IMG/VR virus record: IMGVR_UViG_3300046010_003304
Span: 1-33,212 of that record
DNA from: a virus
Direction: 5' to 3' (one strand)
Length of the DNA: 33,212 bases
Each line of letters opens with the position of its first letter. Position 1 is the first letter of the stretch. The translations under genes were made by a program, and so were the position numbers. The notes under the pieces are model-generated. The model worked only from the letters and a program-made list of their open reading frames with translations, ran no database searches and was not told the origin of the DNA. Positions 7,233 through 13,933 of the stretch are shown here, piece by piece.

Positions 7233-7378
7233 GATGCCCTCGCCGCGAGGTATAGGCCGACGTTGGCAAACGCATACCCGAGGTAGGCCAGACCCAGCCC
7301 TGCTTTGCCATGCAGGGCCAGGTCTGCCGCTACCACGAGATAGATGCCTCCCGTCACGGCGATCAGCCACGGTGCCAT
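7229..7378 (-). CDS. Small two-span membrane protein
   Basis: This 49-residue protein begins at the ATG at 7378, just after the stop at 7381. It is almost entirely two hydrophobic segments (WLIAVTGGIYLVVAADLAL and LAYLGYAFANVGLYLAA) with a short GK-containing loop. The stop overlaps the rusA start (GTGA). The ribosome site is weak, so translation may depend on the upstream gene. It could be a holin-like or superinfection-exclusion protein, or a neutral membrane peptide. Confidence 0.6.
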   Translation of the reverse strand: MAPWLIAVTGGIYLVVAADLALHGKAGLGLAYLGYAFANVGLYLAARAS

Positions 7379-7380
7379 AA

Positions 7381-7674
7381 CTAGCGATACCGGATGACGG
7401 CGTACCAGCGGCGAGTAATGGGCGAGTAGGCAACTCCTTCTTCGACGATCTGCCGCTTGCCGAAGAAGCAGCAGTTGCGGCGGGCCGCCTCGGGCGTGCT
7501 GCCCGTTCCGATCCCCTCGTACTGCGAGCACTCGCTGTGCACCAGCGCACCACGCCTGGCGATGATGGTGGCGTGATCCTGGGCCGTCACGACAGCAGGG
7601 CCACGCACAACCACGGTCTGTGCCTGGGCAACGACTGCGACGCAGGCGATGAGAAACGCAAACACGAAACGCAT
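7381..7674 (-). CDS. Secreted small Cys-containing protein
   Basis: The protein has 97 residues. Residues 1-19 are a Sec signal peptide (MRFVFAFLIACVAVVAQAQ) with a likely cut after AQA. The mature part holds a Cys in HSECSQYEGIGTGSTPEAA, then RRNCCFFGKRQIVEEGVA and a Trp-Tyr-rich end (RRWYAVIRYR). I recall similar EGxG...NCC(F/Y)(F/W)G(Q/K)R...WYA proteins in planctomycete genomes, but no function. The ATG at 7674 has GGAGG 7 nt upstream; that site is partly inside a hairpin. A periplasmic exclusion or envelope role is possible. Confidence 0.8.
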   Translation of the reverse strand: MRFVFAFLIACVAVVAQAQTVVVRGPAVVTAQDHATIIARRGALVHSECSQYEGIGTGSTPEAARRNCCFFGKRQIVEEGVAYSPITRRWYAVIRYR

Positions 7675-7683
7675 GACATGTCC

Positions 7684-7719
7684 TCCGATGACACGCCCGG
7701 TGTCCGCCGGGCAATCGGA
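7684..7719 (-). promoter_or_regulatory. Two-tier hairpin overlapping a Shine-Dalgarno site
   Basis: TCCGAT (7684-7689) pairs with ATCGGA (7714-7719), and inside it GCCCGG (7695-7700) pairs with CCGGGC (7707-7712). In the leftward message the ribosome site GGAGG (7682-7686) of the secreted-protein gene overlaps the outer arm. The structure could limit initiation unless a ribosome arrives from upstream. There is no T-run, so it is not a simple terminator. Confidence 0.5.
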
Positions 7720-7740
7720 AGATGCCATGCCTGTCAAACG

Positions 7741-8076
7741 CTAGGCCATGTGCCGGCCAGCCGATGGCTCGCAGATCTCGCGCCGCCACTTGCTCACCTT
7801 GCTCTGCGTGGTGGTCACAGGCTCGGCCATGCGCTGCTGGATGTGCATAGCGCGGCACTCAGCCTTTCGGCGCTCCTGGGCGGCGCGCTCGTCTGCATCC
7901 GGCTCGTCGTTGGCCTCTGCGTTGCGTTGCACAAAGTGCCGTGGCGGCAGCCGATGCAGCGAGGCCAGCCGCCGCAGCTCTGGCTCATTTAACAGCAGGA
8001 TGGCAGCCACCTCGTCTGTGGTGAATTTGCGATTCATCCACACTCGGCGCAGCCTGTCTGGCGGTATGCGTCTCAT
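7741..8076 (-). CDS. Small HTH protein, GcrA-like fold, copy 2
   Basis: The protein has 111 residues from the ATG at 8076 (GGAG 7 nt upstream), 4 nt after the clamp gene. The N-terminal 46 residues form an HTH-like unit: LRRVW, TTDEVAAIL, EPELRRLASL and the closing HRLPPR. A charged linker and a helical tail (AECRAMHIQQRMAEP) follow. Head and tail both match the protein at 4173-4556, which suggests duplication. It sits in the early operon, so a regulator of phage or host transcription is a fair guess. Confidence 0.7.
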   Translation of the reverse strand: MRRIPPDRLRRVWMNRKFTTDEVAAILLLNEPELRRLASLHRLPPRHFVQRNAEANDEPDADERAAQERRKAECRAMHIQQRMAEPVTTTQSKVSKWRREICEPSAGRHMA

Positions 8077-8080
8077 GGCG

Positions 8081-9184
8081 TCACTCCGCTGCCATGGGCA
8101 TGACAACGCCCGTGTGGCAATCCGTTCGCAGGATCACGGCCGACTGCCCGTCCTTGGCCTGGACGCTGACTGTTGGCTCGCCGTCCGCCGGCAGCCCTTC
8201 AAGCCACTGCCGCACGTAACGCGGGTCCAACTTCACGGTGCACGCCGTGCCGGCCTCCACGAGATCGCACGTCACGCTCGACTCTCCGGCCTCGCTCGAC
8301 TGCCCGTGGAGCCACAGCCCCTTGTCAGAGAAGGCAAAGTCGATGCCCCGGCTGGCCTCAGTCGTGACGATCGCCGCCGCCTTCACGCTGGCCAGCAGTT
8401 GCTCGGCAAGCACAGTGGTGGGCTCGCAGTCCAGATCCGGCACCACGTCGCGCCACCGGGGGAAGCGCCCTTCAATGAGCCGGGCCGTGACGGTCGCCGT
8501 GCCCACAGTGGCCACCAGTTCCTTGCCCGTCGCCTCGAGCTGCACCGAACCGTCTGAGTCAGCCGCCGCCAGCCGCGACAGGATCGCCATGACACGGCTT
8601 GGCACGAGCGTGGTGGAATCGTCCACCGCCAGGTCGTGCTCGCACTCCACGAGCGAGAGCCGCCGGCCGTCCGTTGCCACGAAGCTGACCGTCTCGCCTT
8701 TCACTTCGATCAGCACGGCCCCGAGGGCAAACCGGCTGGAGTCATCGTCCGTGGCAAACACAACGCCACGCACAGCACGGCAGAACTGATCCGCCGGCAG
8801 TCTCGTCACAGGCTTCGCGTCGGCAGGCTCCCACATCGGGTATTCGCTGGCGTTCTCGGTGGGCAGCGTCCACGTGCCGCTGCCAGCCTTCACCACGCAG
8901 CTGGTGTCGCCAGGCTGGAGCGTTACCGTGTCGCCCGTGGCTGCCCCGAGGATCTGCGACAGCCTGCCGTGTGGCAGCAGGATCGCGTCCCCGTGGTAGT
9001 CGAGGGCCACGTCGATCCGCACTTCACCGTCCGAGCCTGTGAGCAGACCGTCGCCCAGACGCACGGCCTGGTAGATGGCCTTCGGTGCTCGAGTTGGCAC
9101 GGCTGGCGAGACTGCGGCCAACGCAGACTTCAGGTCGGCAGACGCCAGTTCAATTCCGGTTCTCTTCTTCGTTGCGGTTGCCAT
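8081..9184 (-). CDS. dnaN: DNA polymerase III beta subunit (sliding clamp)
   Basis: The 367 residues match the full length of bacterial DnaN (about 366). The three clamp domains can be followed: the first around 10-115, the second opening with RLPADQFCRAVRGVVFATDDDSSRFALGAV-like sequence (split near 130-158) and containing SFVATDGRRLSLVE, and the third with EGRFPRWRDVVPD near 243-255 and ending at HTGVVMPMAAE. The dimeric ring tethers DNA polymerase and repair enzymes to DNA. No polymerase gene is visible nearby, so it probably recruits the host polymerase. Start ATG at 9184; AAGGG lies upstream. Confidence 0.95.
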   Translation of the reverse strand: MATATKKRTGIELASADLKSALAAVSPAVPTRAPKAIYQAVRLGDGLLTGSDGEVRIDVALDYHGDAILLPHGRLSQILGAATGDTVTLQPGDTSCVVKAGSGTWTLPTENASEYPMWEPADAKPVTRLPADQFCRAVRGVVFATDDDSSRFALGAVLIEVKGETVSFVATDGRRLSLVECEHDLAVDDSTTLVPSRVMAILSRLAAADSDGSVQLEATGKELVATVGTATVTARLIEGRFPRWRDVVPDLDCEPTTVLAEQLLASVKAAAIVTTEASRGIDFAFSDKGLWLHGQSSEAGESSVTCDLVEAGTACTVKLDPRYVRQWLEGLPADGEPTVSVQAKDGQSAVILRTDCHTGVVMPMAAE

Positions 9185-9293
9185 TGTCAGATTCCCTTCG
9201 TTTCAAAGAACAACCCACCAGAATCCCGGTGCCGAACGTCAGCAGCAGGACAATTTCTCCGAGGCTCAGCATCACGAAGTCACGCACGCTCAC
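9150..9293 (-). CDS. Small single-span membrane protein
   Basis: The protein has 47 residues from a GTG at 9293 that overlaps the upstream stop (GTGA). One membrane span (FVMLSLGEIVLLLTFGTGILVG) is followed by a charged Arg/Asn/Glu tail (SLKRRESDNGNRNEEENRN). It overlaps the clamp start by 35 nt. It may simply provide translational coupling for the clamp gene or be a small exclusion or signalling peptide. The family is unknown. Confidence 0.6.
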   Translation of the reverse strand: MSVRDFVMLSLGEIVLLLTFGTGILVGCSLKRRESDNGNRNEEENRN

Positions 9294-9529
9294 GCCGCAC
9301 CCCCTTTTTGTGAGCCGAAGGCGGCCCTTCGCATCAGCTCGTAGTCGAGCTCCAGCCGCTCGTTGCGGGCCACCAGGCGGCCGTTGTGACGCAGCAGCTG
9401 CTCGATGGTGTCGGCGCACCACTCGTGGTACATCCGCGAGTCGTCGTCGATGCTGTCAGCCCATGCGTGGATGCGAAGCATATGCACGAGCACGCTTGGT
9501 GCCGGCGGTGGGTACGGGTTGTCGCTCAT
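9290..9529 (-). CDS. Hypothetical small protein
   Basis: This 79-residue soluble protein starts at the ATG at 9529 (ATGA overlap). A Pro-rich N-terminus precedes His/Asp-rich helices (HAWADSIDDDSRMYHEWCADTIEQLL) and a coiled-coil-like segment (RHNGRLVARNERLELDYELM). It lies between a LexA-like DNA-binding protein and a membrane peptide in the early operon. No function can be given. Confidence 0.7.
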   Translation of the reverse strand: MSDNPYPPPAPSVLVHMLRIHAWADSIDDDSRMYHEWCADTIEQLLRHNGRLVARNERLELDYELMRRAAFGSQKGGAA

Positions 9530-9747
9530 GCCACCACCTCAATTCCACGTGTCACCTTCGGGCGACGCCGGATGTAGCCCTTCTTCTCCAACGCATTCAG
9601 GTGGGCCACTACGCCGTTTGGCGAGCGGATGCCGAACTCGGCTGCAATCTCACGTACGGCGGGGCCGTACATGCCAGAGTTCGCGCGGATGAACTCGAGC
9701 ACCTGGCGTTGCTTGTCTGTCAGCGGACGTGGTGTTTGCGTGGTCAT
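9526..9747 (-). CDS. LexA-type winged-helix DNA-binding protein without peptidase domain
   Basis: The 73 residues align with the N-terminal domain of LexA: LTDKQRQVLEFIRANSG (9-25), the recognition helix region VREIAAEFGIRSPNGVVAHL (31-50), then the wing EKKGYIRRRPKVTRGIEV. LexA normally continues with a self-cleaving peptidase and dimerisation domain; this protein stops after the wing. It could compete with host LexA or bind phage operators. The ATG overlaps the upstream stop. The domain call is firm; the target is unknown. Confidence 0.88.
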   Translation of the reverse strand: MTTQTPRPLTDKQRQVLEFIRANSGMYGPAVREIAAEFGIRSPNGVVAHLNALEKKGYIRRRPKVTRGIEVVA

Positions 9748-10223
9748 GTTGCGTCTCCGTAAACGTTTCCTCCAGCCAGTCCCAGCCGCTCGAGCAGATA
9801 GCGAACAAGCCGATACGCCGTCTGCATTTCAACCTGCAATGACGCGGCCTTGTCTGCTATCAGGTCGATAATGTCTTGCTTTTCTGCAGGCGTTGCGGCC
9901 TGAATTACGTCACGCAGTTCCGCGCCAATGCGTGCGTCCGACTCTTTGCAAATTTTCACAGGCTTCCTTGGTTCGTTTGTTCCAGGCGCAGGCTTAAGCA
10001 GGAACTGCTTCATGCGGTAAAGGTGGCGATACTCGTCCATGATCCACTTGAGCTGCGGATACAACGTCTCGCGCGTACGCTTTACGTTTCGCAGTGAGTC
10101 GTACAGCACGTCTTGGTCGAGTGCCGAAAGGTCGTCGTTCAGCAACCGGCGCTCCTCGTCGCTCCATTGGCACTGTGGCCAGAGCTGATTCATGGCCTGC
10201 TTGTTCTGATCCCACGTCCTCAT
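9744..10223 (-). CDS. Hypothetical helical protein
   Basis: This 159-residue charged helical protein starts at the ATG at 10223, overlapping the DUF1376 protein stop (ATGA), and ends in an ATGA overlap with the LexA-like gene. The N-terminal half contains Trp/Tyr-rich helices (QLWPQCQWSDEERRLLNDDL, LKWIMDEYRHLYRMKQFLL). The C-terminal half holds AATPAEKQDIIDLIADKAAS and a Leu-rich end. I do not recognise it. Its place between replication-type genes suggests DNA metabolism. Confidence 0.75.
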   Translation of the reverse strand: MRTWDQNKQAMNQLWPQCQWSDEERRLLNDDLSALDQDVLYDSLRNVKRTRETLYPQLKWIMDEYRHLYRMKQFLLKPAPGTNEPRKPVKICKESDARIGAELRDVIQAATPAEKQDIIDLIADKAASLQVEMQTAYRLVRYLLERLGLAGGNVYGDAT

Positions 10224-10954
10224 AGGTTCCCTCCTATTGGCTGCCTGGCTCTGCTTCGATCTTGCTTGGCGTTGTCAAACTCGCCGGCCAGAATGCGGTC
10301 CACGTACGTGAAGAACCGTGTGACAGCCAGCGGCGTGTCAAAGAAGTGACACTGAGGCAGGCGGGCCATGGCCTGGTACGCCTTCTCCAGCCAGGCCGGA
10401 TAGGCAGCGTTATTCACCCAGCCATCGGGAGCCATCAGGCCAGGCCAAGGCTGAGCCTTCTCTGTCGAGTTCCAAACGTCAACGAACCGCTGCCATTCAG
10501 TGGCTGCCCATCCTGGCTGTCGGAATTCGTCGCCGTCTCCGTGTGTGTGTGTTTTGTCTTCTAAGGGAAGGCTAGGGGAAGGATAAGGGGCTTTAGTTTT
10601 GCTTTCGTTTTGCTTTTCGTTTGCTTTTGGTCTGCCGCCCTTTCGGCCAGCCTCAGACCGCTTCTGCCGGATCTCGGCGACGGCCACACGCTCGAGCTCA
10701 AGCCGCTGATGCGTAAGCCTGCCGTCATCCAACTGCACAAGCCGCTCACGGATCGTCTGCCAGTCGCCTGGCTCTAGGCCGCCAGTGATGCGTGTGCACG
10801 CCGCCTCGCTGTCTGGGATGCCGCCACGGGTCCAGGCGTAGCACAGCAGTCGCATGTACGCGCCGAAGCAGGCCGGCGTCATATCGACGCACGATGCGAT
10901 GAGGTCGTCGCAGAAAAGCGGCAGGACGTGGAGGCTATCAGGCTTGCGTGCCAC
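10220..10954 (-). CDS. DUF1376 (YdaU-like) replication-associated protein
   Basis: The protein has 244 residues from a GTG at 10954 with AAGGA 7 nt upstream. Residues 11-50 form the DUF1376 motif: LPLFCDDLIAS, then MTPACFGAYMRLLCYAW and GGIPDSE. A Lys/Pro-rich linker (RKGGRPKANEKQNESKTKAP) joins it to a C-terminal Trp-rich part (WQRFVDVWNS, PAWLEKAYQAM). DUF1376 proteins of lambdoid phages stand in the place of replication initiator O and probably help load the host helicase. No helicase or primase is visible, so host machinery is likely used. Confidence 0.85.
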   Translation of the reverse strand: MARKPDSLHVLPLFCDDLIASCVDMTPACFGAYMRLLCYAWTRGGIPDSEAACTRITGGLEPGDWQTIRERLVQLDDGRLTHQRLELERVAVAEIRQKRSEAGRKGGRPKANEKQNESKTKAPYPSPSLPLEDKTHTHGDGDEFRQPGWAATEWQRFVDVWNSTEKAQPWPGLMAPDGWVNNAAYPAWLEKAYQAMARLPQCHFFDTPLAVTRFFTYVDRILAGEFDNAKQDRSRARQPIGGNL

Positions 10955-11023
10955 GAATGATTCCTTTCCATTCCGCCCCGCCGCGTCGAAGCGGCTTCGT
11001 GCCTATCACGAGGGCGGCGTCGG

Positions 11024-11881
11024 TCAGTCCAAGTATCGAAACGGGTCGCATTTTGGTGAGCGACTAAGCATGGTGCGGTCATCTTTTACCCACCTGTCAA
11101 TGCAACCCAAGCCGATACACACAGCATCATGGAAGTGTGTGAATCCTCCCCCAGACTGCTTTCTGTTTTCATCGATGGCATTAGAAAACATCTGCACGCA
11201 GTCTTGGGTTCTGCCAAGCTTCATGCCGGCGTTTTCCTTGTAGCGAGTAAAAAACTCGTCAATTGCCTTGCCGTGCTTTTTGCGAGCCAACAAGAAGCAA
11301 CAAATTGCGCAGCCAATGGCCTTGTCCTTTGATAAGTTCAGCCGATCAAGCGCAATGATCTCTTCACGAAAAAAGCCAACGCCGTCGTGGACCGGCGGCT
11401 TTTTTCCTCCGGTCGGCACATTCGCGTTGGTCGCGTAGCTGTGGGCAGTGCGAACTGCATTAGTAAAACGACAGCCTGCCACCAGCGAAGATTCGGCGGT
11501 TATGCCGTGCTCTCGAAGAGCCCCAAAAAGCCTGTCTGTGACGTTTTCCACTTCCTCCTTGCTGTTGAACTGACCGTACAATCGCTTGGCTTCTTCTTCA
11601 TCTCGCACGATATAAACACGCACCTCAACTGACTCCGGTGCGATTTCTGGCATGTCTGTCCACACCTTGCCGCGAGTGTGCCCTTCAAGCTTGCACCTGC
11701 CAGTGTCCCATTCGGCCATGTGAACTAGCGTGTGTGCCGCCTCAAGCGTGTGTAGGTGCTTTGCGGTTTTCGCCCGTCGATCCGTGTCCCTCTGCCTAGG
11801 GTTGTCAGGAACATTAGCCCACTCTTCCGGCGTCATGGTTGTCATGTAAGTTTCAATCAATGCAGAAATTGCTGTGGCCAT
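11024..11881 (-). CDS. ParB/sulfiredoxin-like protein
   Basis: The protein has 285 residues from the ATG at 11881 (AGGAGA 6 nt upstream). Residues 15-130 look like a ParB/sulfiredoxin nucleotide-binding fold: TPEEWANVPDNPRQ, an acidic LVHMAEWDTG turn, the GHTRGKVW box in the place of the DGxHR motif, then VEVRVYIVRDEEEAKRLYGQFNSK. The C-terminal half is helical with several Cys and a conserved-looking KHGKAIDEFFTRYKENAGM. Possible roles are CTP/ATP-dependent DNA clamp, nicking or regulation. The assignment rests on motif resemblance only. Confidence 0.65.
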   Translation of the reverse strand: MATAISALIETYMTTMTPEEWANVPDNPRQRDTDRRAKTAKHLHTLEAAHTLVHMAEWDTGRCKLEGHTRGKVWTDMPEIAPESVEVRVYIVRDEEEAKRLYGQFNSKEEVENVTDRLFGALREHGITAESSLVAGCRFTNAVRTAHSYATNANVPTGGKKPPVHDGVGFFREEIIALDRLNLSKDKAIGCAICCFLLARKKHGKAIDEFFTRYKENAGMKLGRTQDCVQMFSNAIDENRKQSGGGFTHFHDAVCIGLGCIDRWVKDDRTMLSRSPKCDPFRYLD

Positions 11882-11927
11882 ATTTCATCTCCTTTGCTTT
11901 TATGTCCTTTCACCATCCACGGCAGCG

Positions 11928-12407
11928 TCAACGCGACGCGGCCGTTGTTCTCAATTCATCCACGCCGTGCAGCTCTGCCGCTGGCACGAAGTACGCTGCC
12001 GGCCTGCCGCCGTACGTCTTTAGAAACTCAGGACGCTTTGCGTCGGCGCCGCTGATCCAGCCATGCACGCGGTACTCCGGGCACCGGCCAGTAACGAGCA
12101 CCCAGCACGCCTGGTCGTCGTCGTGCGGACGCACGATCAAGTCGAAGTCGTGGCGGCTGCGAGTGCGGATCTGCAGGCCCGGCAGGTCGTGGGCCTTCCA
12201 CGTGTTCACGCTGCCATCCCAAAAGATGCCAAGCAGCTTGGCTACCGCCATCTCGCCGCAGGCACCTTCGATGTGCTCACTCCAGCCTTCGCCGTCGTAG
12301 CCGTGGCAGTCTTGCTTGCCAGCCTTTACGGCAGACAGCTGACGCATCCAGCCGACGTGGCTTGCCATCGCGGCCTCGTGCCAGCTCAGCGTGACTTCAG
12401 TGCTCAT
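11928..12407 (-). CDS. Hypothetical phage protein, possible PD-(D/E)XK-like fold
   Basis: The protein has 159 residues from the ATG at 12407 with AAGGA 5 nt upstream. The sequence GACGEMAVAKLLG, then HDLPGLQIRTRSRHDFDLIV, CWVLVTGRCPEYRVHGWISG and PAAYFVPAAELH has the layout of a small alpha/beta nuclease fold (an Glu helix, Asp, then QxR strand), but the usual ExK is replaced by QIR. The N-terminal helix carries WHEAAMASHVGWMRQ. The frame extends in-frame upstream to 12512 with a hydrophobic stretch, which I judge untranslated. Activity is uncertain. Confidence 0.7.
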   Translation of the reverse strand: MSTEVTLSWHEAAMASHVGWMRQLSAVKAGKQDCHGYDGEGWSEHIEGACGEMAVAKLLGIFWDGSVNTWKAHDLPGLQIRTRSRHDFDLIVRPHDDDQACWVLVTGRCPEYRVHGWISGADAKRPEFLKTYGGRPAAYFVPAAELHGVDELRTTAASR

Positions 12408-12530
12408 AGGAATCCTTCCCGTGTGTATTGGCCCGTTTCGCTGGGCTGCGCCGGTGGTTACTCGCCACTCCCGGTAGGCGACCCATGCGGCCCCGATGCA
12501 AGCCGCAAGCAAGGGTGTGCCGGCTGTGAT

Positions 12531-12785
12531 TCACCATTCGCCGCCGTAGCGGGCCTTCATGCGGTTGCTGTACTCGTCCTCGCGCCCTGCTTCCGCAGCC
12601 GCTCGAGCGTGCTGCGAGCCGGGCTTGATAACCAGCGGCGTCTCGATCGCCTTGCCAATGTCCGTGGTAAACGTCGCCTTGGCGGCTTGCTCCTCACGGA
12701 TCTCGGCGTCGATGTCCGCCAGGTACTGGTTCCACAGGCGGCGGTTCCGCTCACGGTCTTGGCTGAACTCAATGGGCGTGCTCAT
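12531..12785 (-). CDS. Hypothetical small charged protein, RecT neighbour
   Basis: This 84-residue acidic, mostly helical protein starts at the ATG at 12785, overlapping the recT stop (ATGA). The N-terminus (QDRERNRRLWNQYLADIDAEIREE) is a likely coiled coil. The C-terminus ends NRMKARYGGEW. The coupling to recT suggests it works with or near the annealing protein, perhaps as a small exonuclease or single-strand binding accessory. No catalytic motif is visible. Confidence 0.7.
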   Translation of the reverse strand: MSTPIEFSQDRERNRRLWNQYLADIDAEIREEQAAKATFTTDIGKAIETPLVIKPGSQHARAAAEAGREDEYSNRMKARYGGEW

Positions 12786-13450
12786 GCGCGGGCCTCCGCT
12801 GCGATCTCGGCTGCGTCGAAGTGCTCCACGTCGGTGTCCTCGGCCTCGACCGTGTGGGCGATGCGGGCCACCTGCTGTCGGGCCTGCTGGACGTTCACGG
12901 CCACGTTGACGCTGGGCCGCATGCGGTCAGCCTCGTCTGGGTCAACGATTCCGCTGAAGCCGAAGGCGTAGCGGATCGCCTGAATGGCCGCCTTGTGCCG
13001 CAACATGCGGGCGGGCCACTTCTTCCACGGCTCCGTGCCCTGGCGGCACTCGGTCAGGTACTCCGTGACTTCCACCGGGTGGCTGCGGTCCTTGCGGTGC
13101 ACCTGGGCCGTGATGGCAAGCAGCTGCCCGTCATCGCTCAGCCGATCCACGAACGTGATGCCGTCGTAGGCCGGGTGGTTGTTGGCCATGGTCATCCAAC
13201 CGTCGATTCCAACAATGGGCTGGATGCCGCCGCCCCGAGTCGGGAAAGCGTAGATCTCCTTCGTCACGGGGTTCAGCCCGTACTCGTTTGCGACCAGGAG
13301 AAAGGCAGCGAACTGCTCCTTTGTCGCCTTGTCGCACCCGCAGGTAGCCCGCACCGTCTGCTCGAAGGCAGCGGGCTCCATACCAAATTTCGTAGCCATC
13401 GAGAGCAGGATGCTCTTGCGGTCCTGCGTGTTTGCAATCGTCGTGGTCAT
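12782..13450 (-). CDS. recT: Phage recombination protein, Bet/RecT family
   Basis: The protein has 222 residues from the ATG at 13450 (AAAGGGA 6 nt upstream). An in-frame extension to 13537 exists but has no ribosome site. The Bet/RecT core is clear: ATKEQFAAFLLVANEYGLNP, TKEIYAFPTRGGGIQPIVGIDGW (split at IYAFPTRGGGIQPIVG), SHPVEVTEYLTECRQ, and KWPARMLRHKAAIQAIRYAFG. These proteins anneal complementary single strands during phage recombination and repair. No RecE/Exo-type partner is certain nearby. The RusA resolvase and the clamp are in the same operon. The C-terminal tail is acidic (EAEDTDVEHFDAAEIAAEA). Confidence 0.93.
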   Translation of the reverse strand: MTTTIANTQDRKSILLSMATKFGMEPAAFEQTVRATCGCDKATKEQFAAFLLVANEYGLNPVTKEIYAFPTRGGGIQPIVGIDGWMTMANNHPAYDGITFVDRLSDDGQLLAITAQVHRKDRSHPVEVTEYLTECRQGTEPWKKWPARMLRHKAAIQAIRYAFGFSGIVDPDEADRMRPSVNVAVNVQQARQQVARIAHTVEAEDTDVEHFDAAEIAAEARA

Positions 13451-13544
13451 CTCGCGTCCCTTTCTTGCGTGATGTGAAAGCCGCTTCCCCATCCTGGCTC
13501 GGCGGCAGAGTCCCTTCCTTGGCAATCCCGGTTCCACCGGGCTC

Positions 13545-13769
13545 CTAATGCGTGATGTCGTAGAGCGGCACGCTCACCCAAGCGCCGCCGACGTTGACGC
13601 AGGCGAACCCGCGCTCAACCCACTCGACGTGGCCGCTCCAGGGGCGGCCCTCAGTGACTCCAGAAATAAAGTCGCCAACGGCGGGCTCTTGGCATCGAGT
13701 GCGTGGCGTCTGTTCGTGGATGGCGGCGGCAGCGGCGAGGTATTCGGCGTGATGTGCGTCTGCGTTCAT
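13545..13769 (-). CDS. Small hypothetical protein, first gene of the early operon
   Basis: The protein has 74 residues, from the ATG at 13769 with AAGGA 7 nt upstream. A helical Ala-rich N-terminus (HHAEYLAAAAAIHEQ) is followed by an SH3-like beta segment (VGDFISGVTEGRPWSGHVEWVERG, then ACVNVGGAWVSVPLYDI). It is the first gene downstream of promoter D with its two operator-like sites. That makes it likely to be expressed first on induction. A short hairpin (CCCGG at 13527, CCGGG at 13537) follows the stop, without a T-run. Confidence 0.75.
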   Translation of the reverse strand: MNADAHHAEYLAAAAAIHEQTPRTRCQEPAVGDFISGVTEGRPWSGHVEWVERGFACVNVGGAWVSVPLYDITH

Positions 13770-13880
13770 GGCGATTTCCTTTCGTATGGGTGGCGTAATG
13801 TACGGCCGTATAGGCCAGAGTCAAGGGAGCAGATCGTCAAAATGAGGGGACTCAAACTTCTGTACACTGGTTGGCGTTTC

Positions 13881-13933
13881 TGCCGGTATCGGTAATGTGG
13901 TGCATAGAATACCGATAGCGGTAAACCAGTCAA
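13881..13933 (-). promoter_or_regulatory. Candidate early promoter D with two operator-like repeats
   Basis: Reading leftward, TTGACT (13928-13933), exactly 16 nt, and TATTCT (13906-13911) form a promoter-like pair. The spacer and -10 carry inverted repeat AATACCG-ATAG-CGGTAAA (13908-13925). A second related repeat, TGCCG-GTAT-CGGTA (core 13881-13894), lies just past the expected transcription start. This is the only module with two sites, and it faces the long recombination and replication operon. It is a good candidate for the main lytic promoter held off by a repressor. Confidence 0.65.

Noticed and set aside
7233-7553. N-terminal extension of RusA
   Set aside because: The extension runs antiphase through the secreted-protein gene and is Arg/Ser/Ala noise; the GTG at 7232 is coupled to the upstream stop.
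12063-12971. Long + strand open frame (302 codons)
   Set aside because: It lies opposite coupled minus-strand genes including recT, its sequence is Arg/Ala/Val-rich without any domain, and it has no ribosome site. It is an antisense shadow of GC-rich coding DNA.
13451-13537. N-terminal extension of the RecT protein
   Set aside because: The added sequence is basic and unlike the family, while the ATG at 13450 has a good ribosome site.
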